From: CAVVST01 sp963750995
GTDB lineage: Bacteria > Acidobacteriota > Vicinamibacteria > Vicinamibacterales > UBA2999
Assembly (NCBI GenBank): GCA_963750995.1
Contig: CAVVST010000004.1
Coordinates: 682,001-746,000, forward strand
Direction: 5' to 3'
DNA length: 64,000 nt
Every line of letters begins with the position of its first letter. Positions within the stretch are counted from its first letter, which is position 1. Made by a program: the position numbers and the translations under genes. Positions 36,769-46,152 of this stretch are shown in pieces. The notes beneath the pieces are model-generated. The model had not been told where the DNA came from, searched no databases, and saw nothing but the letters and a program-made list of their open reading frames with translations.

Positions 36769-37299
36769 CTACCAGCCTTCGCGCCGCTTCAGGGAAGTAA
36801 TGTGCGCGAGATGATGGTTCGAATGCCACGCGTAGATCTGGACGAGCCAGTCGATCGTGCGCGGACCCTCGGGATACTCGGGATGGATGAAGGTCCGCGC
36901 CCAGTCGGTCGATTTCAGATCGCGGCATAGCGCGACCCAGCGGGCGTGGACGCTGTCGAGCAACGCCAGCGACACCTCCACCGGCATCCGGACGTCGGCC
37001 AGCTTCGCCCAGGCCTTTTCGTCGTACGGCGTGATGGTCGGGGCGTCCTCTGTCAGCGCCAGCTTCAAGCGAATGTAGGCGTTCACGTGGCTGTCGGGGA
37101 CGTGATGCACGACCTGGCGGACGCTCCATCCGCCCGGCCGGTAGGGCGTATCCAGTTGCGCGTCGGACAATCCCGCCACGGCGTGCCGCATGCGTGCCGG
37201 AAGCGCCGCGATCTCCTCGACGGCCGCGCGTCGCATCGCATCGGTGATCGGCGTGACCGGTGTGAACCGTCCGATCGGATATTGAAGGTCGGTGTTCAT
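36769..37299 (-). CDS. DinB/YfiT-family metal-dependent thiol transferase-like protein
   Basis: A 176-residue four-helix DinB-superfamily protein, closest in pattern to YfiT: YPIGRFTPVTPITDAMRRAA at the start, GGWSVRQVVHHVPDSHVNAY with metal His, and WHSNHHLAHITSLKRREGW with two further His ligands. Family members transfer bacillithiol or other thiols to xenobiotics, or hydrolyse amides. ATG at 37299 overlaps the preceding oxidoreductase stop (ATGA), so it belongs to that operon. Confidence 0.88.
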   Translation of the reverse strand: MNTDLQYPIGRFTPVTPITDAMRRAAVEEIAALPARMRHAVAGLSDAQLDTPYRPGGWSVRQVVHHVPDSHVNAYIRLKLALTEDAPTITPYDEKAWAKLADVRMPVEVSLALLDSVHARWVALCRDLKSTDWARTFIHPEYPEGPRTIDWLVQIYAWHSNHHLAHITSLKRREGW

Positions 37300-38846
37300 T
37301 TCAGCGATCTGATGATCTCGCGCGCGGCGAGCTTCCCGCTGGCTCCGGTCATGAAGCCGCCCGGATGCGTGCCGGCGCTGCACAGGTGCAGCCCGCGAAC
37401 CGGTCCCGCGTACCTCGCGTGCCCCAGCAGCGGCCGCATCGTCGCGATCTGATCCAGCGCGAGTTCGCCGTGGAAGATGTGGCCGCCGTGAAAACCATAC
37501 TGCGATTCGAGGTCCCCGGGGGTGATGACCTGTGCCGCCAGCACCAATGCGCCGATCCCTGGTGCGAACCGCTCGAGCGTGGCGAGCACGTTCCGCAGCA
37601 TCGGCTGCCGTAACGTCGTCCAGTCGCCGGTGCGGAGGCGATACGGCGCGTAGTGCACATAGATCGACATCACGTGAGCGCCCGCAGGGGCCAGACCGGG
37701 ATCGAGCACGGACGGGATCGTGACGTCGAGCCACGGGTGCTCCGAGATCTCTCCGTACTTGGCGTGGTCGAACGCGCGCTCCATGTAGTCCATGTGCGGA
37801 CCGATATGGATGCTGCCGCCGAGGGTGGCCGGTGGAACTCCGAGATCAGGCAACGCAGACAGCGCGAGGTTGACCTTTGCGACGGTGCCCGCCGCGCGGT
37901 AGTTGCGGATCTTCGACAGGAAGTCGGGCGTAAGGTCCGAGGCGTCCATCAGGCGAAGAAACGTCGTCTTGGGGTCAACCGCGGAGACAACGGCGGCGGC
38001 GTCGATGCGCTGTCCTCCGGCAATCACCGACGCTATCCGGTCCTCTGCGACGACGATCTGCTCGACGCGCGTCGAGGTGCGGATTTCGGCGCCCGCCGCG
38101 CGGGCCGCGGCAGCCATGGCCTGCGTTACCGCACCCGGTCCGCCGCGAGCCTGCCACGTGCCGCCGGCAAGCTGCCGCGCCGCTTCGTTCAGTAGTAATA
38201 CGAGACCGCTGCCTGCCGAACGCGGAGCCAGCATCGAGCCGGATATCGCGGGGCCGGCGATCGACGCGCACAACAGTTCCGACTTGAACCATTCGCGAGC
38301 GAGGTCGGCCACCGGCATCGGAACCCAGCGCAAAAGCCGATAGCGACTCTTTCGGTCCAGTGCGCGAAACCGGCGCCCGGTCTTGAGCAGGTTCCACAGA
38401 TCATGGACGCCCGGGCGGTCGATATCGGGCGGCGCCGACTGCAGGACGGAGCTGACGACGCCGGCGACCTGTTGGATCACCGCTCGATAGGATGGATAGG
38501 CCGCTGCATCCGCAGCGCTCAGCGGCCGAATGGATTCTCCGGCTTTGGAGGGATCGCGGTACGTAATCAGCGGCGGACCGTCGAGGCTGGGTGCAAACGT
38601 GTTCACCTCAGACCGCAGCACCTGCAGGCCGTGGCGGCCGAGTTCCATGTCACTCGCAACGTCGGAGCCGAGCGGCGTGTGATGCGAGAGAGTGGGACAC
38701 AGGAAACCTGGCTGGATCTCCGTCGTGATCGCACCGCCTCCACAAGTGGGGCGCGACTCCAGGACAATCGGCTTCAGGCCGGCGCGGGCCAGGTAGTACG
38801 CGGCCGCCAGCCCGTTGTGGCCGCCGCCGATGACGACGACAGTCAC
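37296..38846 (-). CDS. Phytoene-desaturase-like FAD oxidoreductase (first copy in operon order: second)
   Basis: A 516-residue flavoprotein. FAD-binding VVVIGGGHNGLAAAYYLARA is at the N-terminus (residues 2-21), then the CGGGAITTEI motif, and the C-terminal GLHLCSAGTHPGGFMTGASG typical of phytoene-desaturase/amine-oxidase-like proteins (PDS family, NAD(P)/FAD-dependent oxidoreductase). No carotenoid synthase is near, so a carotenoid role is not supported. GTG start at 38846 overlaps the upstream oxidoreductase stop (GTGA), so the pair is translationally coupled and may act as a complex or in sequence. Confidence 0.85.
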   Translation of the reverse strand: MTVVVIGGGHNGLAAAYYLARAGLKPIVLESRPTCGGGAITTEIQPGFLCPTLSHHTPLGSDVASDMELGRHGLQVLRSEVNTFAPSLDGPPLITYRDPSKAGESIRPLSAADAAAYPSYRAVIQQVAGVVSSVLQSAPPDIDRPGVHDLWNLLKTGRRFRALDRKSRYRLLRWVPMPVADLAREWFKSELLCASIAGPAISGSMLAPRSAGSGLVLLLNEAARQLAGGTWQARGGPGAVTQAMAAAARAAGAEIRTSTRVEQIVVAEDRIASVIAGGQRIDAAAVVSAVDPKTTFLRLMDASDLTPDFLSKIRNYRAAGTVAKVNLALSALPDLGVPPATLGGSIHIGPHMDYMERAFDHAKYGEISEHPWLDVTIPSVLDPGLAPAGAHVMSIYVHYAPYRLRTGDWTTLRQPMLRNVLATLERFAPGIGALVLAAQVITPGDLESQYGFHGGHIFHGELALDQIATMRPLLGHARYAGPVRGLHLCSAGTHPGGFMTGASGKLAAREIIRSLK

Positions 38847-40421
38847 GCGCGCGTGTCCGCCAGCATTCTGATCGCCGCGTTGCGGCCGGGCGCCCCCATG
38901 ATGCCGCCGCCGGGATGCGTCGCCGACCCGCACATGTAGAGATGCTCGATGGGTGTTTGGTACTGCGCCCAGCCCGGTGCCGGACGAAGGAAGAACAGCT
39001 GCTCGAGCGTCAGTTCTCCCTGGAAAATGTTGCCTTCCGACAACCCCCACTCGCGCTCGAGATCGAGCGGCGTAATCACCTGACGGTCGAGAACGATGTT
39101 CGGGAAGTTGGGCGCGTATTCGGCGAGCGTTCTCGCGACCGTGTCGCCGAACTCCTCTCGCTTTTCATCCCACGTCCCTTCGGCGAGGTGATACGGCGCG
39201 TACTGCACGAAGCAGGACATGACGTGCTTGCCGGGCGGGGCCACGCTCGGATCGGTCAGCGACGGGATGACGATGTCGATGTAAGGGCGCGGAGAGAAGC
39301 GCCCGTATTTGGCCGCGTCGTAGGCGCGCTCCATGTAGTCAATGCTGGGTGAAATGGAGATCGCGCCGCGCAGGTGCGCGCCGGCGCCGGGCAGGGACGT
39401 GAAATCGGGCAGCGCGTCGAGTGCAAAGTTGACCTTGCCCGACGAGCCGCGGAATTTATAGCGGCGGATGTCTTCGACGAAGTCGTCCGGCAGGCTGGCG
39501 CTGTCGACGAAATGCAGAAACGTCAGCCGGGGGTCGACGCTCGACGCGACGATCCGCGCGCCAAGTCTCGTCGCCGTTTTCGAGCACGACGCCCTGCGCC
39601 TGGTTGTCGCGGACGACGATGCCGGCGACCGGTGCCGAGGTCCGGATCTCCGCCCCGGCCTCGCGCGCCGCCTCGGCAATGGCATTCGAGATCGCCCCGG
39701 TGCCGCCGCGAGCAAGCCCCCACGAACGGAACGCGCCGTCGATCTCTCCCATGTAGTGGTGGAGAAGGACATAGGCTGTTCCCGGCGACTTCACGCCGAG
39801 GAACGTTCCGATGATCCCCGACGCCGCCATCGTCGCCTTGAGCACATCGGTCTCGAACCACTGGTCGAGAAAGTCGACGGCGCTCATCGTCATCAGCTGG
39901 ACCTGGTTGTAGCGGTCCTGCGGCGAGAGCTGGCGGAACCGCTGGGCGAGGAACAGCAGTTTGCGAAGCTCGCGGGGATCGAGCGAGGCCGGGTCGGGCG
40001 GGAACATGTTGAGAATCGGTTTGACGAACCGACCCATCTCGACCATCGCGCGGCCGTAGTCGTCGTAGGCCTCGGCATCCACGAGCGAGTGCCGCGCGAT
40101 CTCCCGCCGGGTGCGCGCGTGGTCGTTCATGCGCCAGAGATAGTCGCCGTTGGGCATCGGCGTGAAGGTCCCGTCAAGCGGCAAAATCTCCAGACCGCGT
40201 CGCGGCAGATCGAGCTCGCGGATGATTTCAGGCCGCAGCAGCGACACGACGTACGAGCAGACAGAGAACTTGAAACCCGGGAAGATCTCTTCCGTCACCG
40301 CCGCGCCGCCGAGGACGTGGCGGCGCTCGAGCACCAGCACCTTTCGGCCGGCCCGCGCCAGGTAGGCGGCGGCAGTCAGGCCGTTGTGCCCGCCGCCGAT
40401 GACGATGACGTCGTACTTCAC
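38843..40421 (-). CDS. Phytoene-desaturase-like FAD oxidoreductase, frameshifted (first in operon)
   Basis: A paralogue of the next gene, about 525 residues. The N-terminal KYDVIVIGGGHNGLTAAAYL and ERRHVLGGAAVTEEIFPGF give the FAD site, and the C-terminus has YMCGSATHPGGGIMGAPGRN. The frame breaks near 39550-39565, between ENGDETW and ARIVASSVDPRLTF. The break lies in a GGCGCGC string, as do both parE breaks. The GTG start (40421) falls in the end of a 46-bp repeat that also supplies a GAGGGG ribosome site. Confidence 0.82.
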
Positions 40422-40464
40422 CCCTCGATGCTCCTCGGGGTGCCCTGAGCTAGTCGAAGGGCAC
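40419..40464 (-). repeat. 46-bp dispersed repeat, left copy, carrying a start codon
   Basis: Inverted copy of 40523-40568, matching at 44 of 46 positions. It begins GTGCCCTTCGACTAGCTCAG and ends ATCGAGGGGTG on the minus strand; the terminal GTG is the start codon of the oxidoreductase. Within it GTGCCCT/AGGGCAC forms a perfect 7-bp hairpin. Confidence 0.9.
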
Positions 40465-40470
40465 CGCGCG

Positions 40471-40476
40471 ATTCTA
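40471..40476 (-). promoter_or_regulatory. -10 element of oxidoreductase operon
   Basis: TAGAAT on the minus strand in the 58-base spacer between the two inverted 46-bp repeats. Transcription would start at about the left repeat, so the 5' leader is the repeat itself. Confidence 0.5.
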
Positions 40477-40509
40477 TCCCGCGTCCTTAAGCCGTTACTC
40501 ACGCCCGCC

Positions 40510-40515
40510 TATAAT
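40510..40515 (+). promoter_or_regulatory. -10 element of GcvT-like gene
   Basis: A consensus TATAAT on the plus strand, eight bases before the right 46-bp repeat. The best -35 at a 17-base spacing is TTAAGC (weak). Confidence 0.6.
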
Positions 40516-40522
40516 CTGCTGC

Positions 40523-40568
40523 GTGCCCTTCGACTTGCTCAGGGCACCCCGAGTAGCATCGAGGGGTG
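40523..40568 (+). repeat. 46-bp dispersed repeat, right copy, carrying a start codon
   Basis: Starts GTGCCCTTCGACTTGCTCAG and ends ATCGAGGGGTG; the last GTG is the start of the GcvT-like gene. It is the mirror image of the 40419-40464 copy, with a 58-base promoter spacer between. Confidence 0.9.
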
Positions 40569-41765
40569 CCGATCGGTACGGCGTTTCATCCGCGCACCTT
40601 CGCCCTCTGCGAATCGCTGAATTACCGCGAGTGGTCGGGCTACTACGCCGTCAGCACGTACGAGACGCACCACGAGCACGAATACAACGCCCTCCGCAAC
40701 GCAGCCGGGCTCATCGATATTTCCCCGCTCTTCAAGTACCGCGTCAGCGGCCCTGACGCTACACGCCTCGTCGATCGAGTCATTACGCGCGACGCGAACC
40801 GGATGGCTGTCGGGCAAGTCTGGTACACCCCGTGGTGCGACGAGCACGGCAAGGTTATTGACGACGGCACGGTGTCGCGGCTCGGTGAACAGGTCTACCG
40901 CTGGACCGCCGCCGATCCAAGCTTGCGATGGCTGCGCCAGAACGCGGCCGGCCTGCGGGTGGACGTCGACGACATCTCCGAGCAGCTTGCCGCGCTCGCC
41001 CTGCAGGGTCCGACGTCGGCGCGGGTGCTGCGCGCGGCGGCAGATGCCGATATCGACGCGCTTCGGTATTTCCGAGTCACGACCGGGCATATCGGCGGCG
41101 TACCGGTCGATATCTCACGCACCGGTTACACGGGCGATCTGGGTTACGAAGTCTGGATGCCGGCCGAGTCCGCGCTCGAGGTGTGGGACTCGCTCATGCG
41201 GGAAGGACGTCCGCACGACATCAAACCGGCCGGCATGCTGGCACTCGACGTCGCGCGCGCCGAGGCGGGGCTGCTGCTGATTGACGTCGATTTCAACAGC
41301 AGCCGCAAGGCACTCATCGGCGCGCAGATGTATACGCCGTTCGAAATGGGGCTGGGCCGCCTCGTCTCGCTCGACAAGGCGGCTTTCGTCGGCCGGAGCG
41401 CGCTGATCGCGGAGGCGCGACGCGGTCCGTCCCGCATGGTGGTCGGCCTGGAGGTGGACTGGAACGCGGTGGAAGCGCTCTATGAGCGGTTTTCACTCGC
41501 GCCGGTCGCGCCGGCGGCGGCATCACGTGTCGCAGTACCGGTGATGCGGGACGGGCAGCAGGTCGGGCGAGCGACGACGACGGCGTGGTCGCCGACCCTC
41601 AAACGGCTTATCGCGCTGGCGACGATTGAGGCGCCATTCTTCGCGTCCGGCACATCGGTGGAGATCGAACTGACTGTCGAGGCGACGCGCCACTACGTCG
41701 GGGCGACTGTCGTGCCGACGCCGTTCTTCAATCCGTCACGCAAGACCGCGACGCCGCCACCCTAG
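40566..41765 (+). CDS. GcvT/aminomethyltransferase-like folate protein
   Basis: A 399-residue member of the GcvT/DmdA/YgfZ superfamily. Visible features: NALRNAAGLIDISPLFKYRV, LALQGPTSARVLRAA, ISRTGYTGDLGYEVWMPAES, then the C-terminal barrel domain (VGRATTTAWSPTLKRLIALA). These enzymes bind tetrahydrofolate and move one-carbon units from glycine, dimethylsulfoniopropionate or O/N-methylated compounds. No gcvH/gcvP is adjacent, so it is probably a specialised demethylase rather than the glycine cleavage T-protein. It is divergent from the oxidoreductase-BMC operon and shares a repeat-derived start region with it. Confidence 0.87.
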   Translation: MPIGTAFHPRTFALCESLNYREWSGYYAVSTYETHHEHEYNALRNAAGLIDISPLFKYRVSGPDATRLVDRVITRDANRMAVGQVWYTPWCDEHGKVIDDGTVSRLGEQVYRWTAADPSLRWLRQNAAGLRVDVDDISEQLAALALQGPTSARVLRAAADADIDALRYFRVTTGHIGGVPVDISRTGYTGDLGYEVWMPAESALEVWDSLMREGRPHDIKPAGMLALDVARAEAGLLLIDVDFNSSRKALIGAQMYTPFEMGLGRLVSLDKAAFVGRSALIAEARRGPSRMVVGLEVDWNAVEALYERFSLAPVAPAAASRVAVPVMRDGQQVGRATTTAWSPTLKRLIALATIEAPFFASGTSVEIELTVEATRHYVGATVVPTPFFNPSRKTATPPP

Positions 41766-41776
41766 TGAACACTGTC

Positions 41777-41912
41777 GTTCGCGCTTCTGGGTTCTCGGTT
41801 CTCTGTTCGTGTTCGGGTTCGGTGTTCGCATCGGTCCGCCCTGACGGCGGACACTACGACCGTCTTATCCGTGCGGTCGCTTCCTGTACGTAGTGTCCGG
41901 CTTTAGCCGGAC
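41777..41912. repeat. Dispersed repeats after GcvT-like gene
   Basis: This 155-base gap holds two repeat types. 41777-41829 is a GTTC-rich tract whose first 20 bases match the complement of 55458-55477 exactly. 41834-41852 (GTCCGCC/GGCGGAC) and 41895-41912 (GTCCGGC/GCCGGAC) are hairpins of the family at 8757-8806. No open frame. Confidence 0.7.
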
Positions 41913-41920
41913 CGTCCGTC

Positions 41921-42284
41921 TTAGGTTCGCCTGGCGCGGCGGGCCGCTCGGAACGACCGCACGCACAGCGCCACGAAAGCAGCCGTCAATACCACCATGG
42001 CAACCTGCGAGAAGACAGCCATGGCCGGACGAATCCCGCTGGGCGTTCGCAGCAAAGGAATAAGCGCGCCGACACAACCGACGAGCGCCACGGCTGCGGC
42101 CGCGTGCATGGCGTGCTTGCGGATCGATTCCGACCGCGCAAGGAATCCGAGTATCAGAAGCAGCAACCCGAACAGCGACGGGAATCAGCGCTGTCATGCT
42201 CGTCCGTGTCATGGCGTAGCCGACGAGGCCAAGGAGGGTGAGCAGTAAGCCGAACACGATCGTGGTGGAGGCCATGGCGGTCAT
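41921..42284 (-). CDS. Small four-helix membrane protein (TMEM14-like), frameshifted
   Basis: About 120 residues with four hydrophobic segments: STTIVFGLLLTLLGLVGYAM, then (after a frame break near 42175-42185) GLLLLILGFLARSESIRKHA, MHAAAAVALVGCVGALIPLL and VAMVVLTAAFVALCVRSFRA. This pattern resembles the TMEM14 family of small membrane proteins. Its ATG at 42284 overlaps the kynureninase stop (ATGA), so it is last in the kynurenine operon. Function unknown. Confidence 0.6.
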
Positions 42285-43470
42285 TGTAGTCCCCGGGGAC
42301 GTTCTCGTACCACGTTGCGCGAGACGGCGCCAAGCGCTTCGCACGCGCGATGGAGCTGTTCGTCGGCCAGATACGGCGCCGGACCCAGGCGCAGGATCTG
42401 GCCCCGGGCGTCGGTCAGAACACCATGGCGGCGCAACGCCCTCGACAGATCGGTTGCGTGGGCGGATCGAATTGCGAGAAAACCTCCGCGACGCTCGTCC
42501 GGCATTGATTCGATGCGCGCGGCATGCTCGTCGAGATCGAGTGCCTCGATCCCGGACTTGAGCAGCCCGACCTGATGCAGGCTGATCGCCCGGAGCCTCT
42601 CAGGCGTCAGACCCTGCTCGGCGTGGAACTCGAAGACGGCCGCCGCTCGATAGTGCGAGGTTGCGTCGTAGGTCGCGCCGGCAAACGCCAGTGCGCCGGC
42701 GCCGTACGTCACCTGGTGCGACCCGGCGTGCTCGAGAGATGCAAACTCCGCGAACCAGCCGGTCAAGACCGGCCGCATGCGACAGTCAGGGGGCACACGC
42801 AGAAAGGCGTTTCCCTCTCCGAGCTGACAATACTTGTAGCCTCCGCCTGTCACGAACGCGTCTTCAATTCCCATCGTTTTGAGGTCGAACGGGACGACGT
42901 TGAGATGGTGATAGGCATCGACGAGCAGTGCGGCGCCGTGCATGCGGCATGCGGCGGCTACGCGATCGAGCCCCGGTACGATCTCGGCTGAGTCTGGTAC
43001 AGCACGGAAGACACCATCACGCAGGCAGTCCGATCGTTGACGGCGGCGGCGAGGCGCGACGCAAGCGCGTCGCACGGCCGTGCCGGGATGCGCACGATGT
43101 CGAAGACATCCTCTTCGGCCAGGCGATCGACCTGGCGCCTCAGGCTGTGGAATTCGGCGTCGGTCGTGACGAGGCGACGACGTTCCCGGAGCGGCAGCCC
43201 GGACAGCCAGCGTGTCACGAGTTCGTGCGTGTTCTGGCCCAGTGCGATGTTGGCGCCGGTATCGCCCAGCAGCCGGGCGAACCCGTCGCGCACCTGGGCC
43301 GCGCGTGCTTCCGCACGCTCCCACTTGTCGTCCACCAGCTCCGCCGCGTCGAGCCAGGCCTGCTGTTGCGCCGCGAACGCCACGTCGGGCCAGGCCTGGT
43401 GGGAATGGCCGGTGAGCAGCAGGCGTTCGGCCACGCGGAACCGCGAGTAGTGCCGCGCGAACGGGTTCAC
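42281..43470 (-). CDS. kynU: Kynureninase, frameshifted
   Basis: A PLP enzyme of about 396 residues that cleaves kynurenine to anthranilate and alanine. The N-terminal part (from GTG 43470) carries LLTGHSHQAWPDVA, ANIALGQNTHELVTRWLSGL and VMVSSVLYQT. After a break near 42985-42995, SAEIVPGLDRVAAACRMHGA, LLVDAYHHLN and the PLP-lysine segment TGGGYKYCQLGEGNAFLRVP follow in another frame. One missing base explains the break. It overlaps the tryptophan dioxygenase stop (GTGA) and so follows it in the pathway order. Confidence 0.87.
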
Positions 43471-44270
43471 AGCCTCGTCCGGATGTCCCACAGGTCCGGA
43501 AAGAGGTTCTGCCCGATGGTGGTTCTGAGATAACCGGCGCCTGCCGATCCGCCGGTGCCCGGCTTCGCGCCGATCGTCCGCTCCACCATCTTCACGTGCC
43601 GGTACCGCCATTCCTGGATCCCTTCGTCGAGATCCACGAGGCGCTCGCAGAGCTCCGCGTTCTTGGCGTCGTGCCGGTACACGTCGATGAGCACCTGCTG
43701 GACCGCCTCGGACGGTTGAACGGCCTGCGCGACGTCGCGCGCGAGCTGGTCTGCCGGGATGGCATACCCTTCGCGGGCCAGGTAACGAAGGAACGCGTCC
43801 CAGAGCGTTGGTTCGGTGTATCGCCGTTGCAGCGCCGTGCGCGCGCGGCCGCCGGACGCGAAACGCGAAATCGCCGCCTCGCTCTTGCGGCCGAGCACGA
43901 ACTCGATCTGCCGGAATTGGTCAGACTGAAATCCGCTGGCGGCCTGCAGCCGCTCGCGAAACGTCAGGAACTCGCGCGGGGTCATCGTTTCGAGAATGTC
44001 GAGCTGCGAGACCAGCACCTTGAGAATCGTCAGGATTCGCTTGAGGGTGTGCTGGGCGCGCGGGGTGTCGTCGGCGGTCAGGAGCTGCATCACGCGATCG
44101 AGCTCGTGCAGGAGTTCCTTGAACCAGAGCTCGTATACCTGGTGGATCACGATGAACAGCAGCTCGTCGTGCTCGGGGCCTTCCGACCGGGGCTGCTGCA
44201 GCGCGAGCAGCTCGTCCACCTTGAGATAACTGGCGTAAGTCACCGCCGCGTTCACGTTGGTATCGGTCAT
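43467..44270 (-). CDS. kynA: Tryptophan 2,3-dioxygenase
   Basis: A 267-residue haem dioxygenase that converts L-tryptophan to N-formylkynurenine. Family motifs: HDELLFIVIHQVYELWFKEL (substrate-binding His, Phe and Tyr), RLQAASGFQSDQFRQIEF (Arg contacting the substrate) and RHVKMVERTIGAKPGTGGSA (haem-ligand His, and GTGGS loop) near the C-terminus. Length fits bacterial TDO. It overlaps the MutS-like gene upstream (ATGA) and kynureninase downstream, so it is central in a tryptophan-degradation operon. A kynurenine formamidase is not seen here. Confidence 0.96.
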   Translation of the reverse strand: MTDTNVNAAVTYASYLKVDELLALQQPRSEGPEHDELLFIVIHQVYELWFKELLHELDRVMQLLTADDTPRAQHTLKRILTILKVLVSQLDILETMTPREFLTFRERLQAASGFQSDQFRQIEFVLGRKSEAAISRFASGGRARTALQRRYTEPTLWDAFLRYLAREGYAIPADQLARDVAQAVQPSEAVQQVLIDVYRHDAKNAELCERLVDLDEGIQEWRYRHVKMVERTIGAKPGTGGSAGAGYLRTTIGQNLFPDLWDIRTRL

Positions 44271-46087
44271 GGCGTGCCGTCCGATTCGATGTCGAGTCCC
44301 ACCGAGCGCATCAGCGCCAGCGCGTTGCTGCGGGTCACGGGTCCAGGCTTCATGCGGAAGTCGAAGACGATCTCACCGCCTTCGAAGCGGTCGTCGAAGT
44401 GCATGTTGGCGGCCCGCGGCGCCAGGCTGTCGGCGATCGCCGTGAGCGCCAGGTCGTGCGTCGTGATCAACCCGATCGCGCCACGATCGAGCAGGCTGCG
44501 GAGCACCCCGGTGGCGCCTATCAGCCGGTCGTGCGAGTTGGTGCCGTGAAACAGTTCGTCGAGCAGAAAGAGCAGCGGGACCGGCCCGCGGGCGAGGTCG
44601 GTTATTTCGCGGATCCGGGTGATCTCGGCGTAAAACCGCGAGCGCCCTTCCTGCAGCGAGTCCTGGATGCGAAGCGTCGCGCCGATGGCGAGCGGCGTGA
44701 TGCGGAGGCGGGTGGCGCGAACCGGCGCGCCGGCCAGCGCCAGCACGGCGTTGACACCGACCGTTCGCAGCAGCGTGCTCTTGCCTGACATGTTCGAGCC
44801 GCTGACCACCAGGAGACGGGCGCCGCCGTCGAGATGGACGTCGTTGCGGACCATTTTCGCCGCGGCAAGCAGCGGGTGGCCGATATCGCTTCCATCGAAG
44901 GTCGCCGCGCCTTCAATCACGTCGGCCCACGCATCGTCCGGGTGCTCGAACCGGTAGGCCGACAGCGAGCTGAGTGCCTCGAACTCGCCGACCGTCCTGA
45001 GCCACGTCTCCACGTGCCGGCCGTGCACGCGACGCCAAGCCTCGATCGCCCACGCGAGGTGCGTGCCCCAGAGAAGGGCGGCGCCGATCGGCGCGAAGAA
45101 CTGGTTGTGCTGCCAGTCGTGCAGCTCCACCAGCCAGTGAAGCTGCGCGATCGCGCGCGACGCGGGGGTCCCGTGCTGCGCCGCCGCCTTCGCGGGCGTG
45201 TCGAGGCGGCGGCGCAGCTCGGTCAGGCGCGGCGCGACAAAGGTGTGGCGCTCGAGGTGTCCGAGCACGTGCGCGAGCACGTCAAGGTCGCGGGCGGGCG
45301 TCTCCGCCGCGTGCAGGGCGCGCTGCACGCCACGCCGCTGAGGAATAAAGAACAGGACCTCGATAACCAGCACGGCGACGAGCGGACTGGAATCGCCGGT
45401 GGCCCACCAGTACAGGGCGGCGGCGATCGTTCCGCCGGTGAGGAGCATCGCGACGACGCGGCGCCACGAACCGGAAAGAATCGGATCTGCTTCCGCCCAC
45501 GACACGAGGCCGTTGCTGTCGACGCCTGCCGCGACCTCTGACCCGGCCAGAGAGAGCGCTTCGCGCAGATCGACGGCGGGTGCGAGCTCGGCAACCGCGG
45601 CGCGCCGGGCGGCGACCTCCGGCAGCGCCGACGGATGTGTCAGCCACGCCGCCAGCGCCTCCTCGCCGGCGCGTGTGCGCGCCAGCGACAGCAGCTCGAA
45701 GAGCGATCCGCGGCCGAAGAGGTCGAGATCGTTGGCATAGAGATGCCGGTCATCGCGAAAGCGTTCGCCGGCTTCGCCGGTTCCGGCCCACCGGTCTTCG
45801 AGGCGCGCGAGGCCGCGCTCGTAAAACTGAATGGCACGCTGGGCGGCCGATCGCGCGCGAATCACGCCGTCGTGGCGCTGAATCAACACGGCGAAGGCCG
45901 CCGCCGGAAGAGCCAGCCACGGCGCCGCGACCCAGCCGCGCCACCAGGCCAGTGCGATTGCCAGGCCGATCCCGAACGTCATCAACCGGGCCGTGCTGAA
46001 CCACGCGTCCCGCCGTGACAGGTCGGCAAATACGGTGCGCCGTGCCGCCAGACGGGCGCGGTACTCGTCACCGGGGGGCACGGGCAT
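44267..46087 (-). CDS. Membrane-anchored MutS-family ATPase
   Basis: A 606-residue MutS-related protein. The C-terminal ATPase has Walker A GSNMSGKST (about residue 436 on), Walker B LLFLLDELFHGTNSHDRL and LITTHDLALTAIAD. The N-terminal part lacks the mismatch-recognition domain. Instead it has membrane segments: two near residues 33-68, two near residues 210-245, and one near residue 335. Such membrane MutS proteins form a distinct family of unknown function; canonical mismatch repair is unlikely. It is first in the operon with tryptophan dioxygenase and kynureninase, an odd partnership that may be accidental. Confidence 0.85.
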   Translation of the reverse strand: MPVPPGDEYRARLAARRTVFADLSRRDAWFSTARLMTFGIGLAIALAWWRGWVAAPWLALPAAAFAVLIQRHDGVIRARSAAQRAIQFYERGLARLEDRWAGTGEAGERFRDDRHLYANDLDLFGRGSLFELLSLARTRAGEEALAAWLTHPSALPEVAARRAAVAELAPAVDLREALSLAGSEVAAGVDSNGLVSWAEADPILSGSWRRVVAMLLTGGTIAAALYWWATGDSSPLVAVLVIEVLFFIPQRRGVQRALHAAETPARDLDVLAHVLGHLERHTFVAPRLTELRRRLDTPAKAAAQHGTPASRAIAQLHWLVELHDWQHNQFFAPIGAALLWGTHLAWAIEAWRRVHGRHVETWLRTVGEFEALSSLSAYRFEHPDDAWADVIEGAATFDGSDIGHPLLAAAKMVRNDVHLDGGARLLVVSGSNMSGKSTLLRTVGVNAVLALAGAPVRATRLRITPLAIGATLRIQDSLQEGRSRFYAEITRIREITDLARGPVPLLFLLDELFHGTNSHDRLIGATGVLRSLLDRGAIGLITTHDLALTAIADSLAPRAANMHFDDRFEGGEIVFDFRMKPGPVTRSNALALMRSVGLDIESDGTP

Positions 46088-46152
46088 CTCCGCATTGTGA
46101 CGGGTCGAGCAGGTGGCGCCAGATCACACGCCGTTCATATCATTGATTATGT

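Noticed and set aside
37296..40421. Carotenoid biosynthesis locus
   Set aside because: Two desaturase-like flavoproteins are present but no phytoene synthase, cyclase or prenyltransferase; the family is broad.
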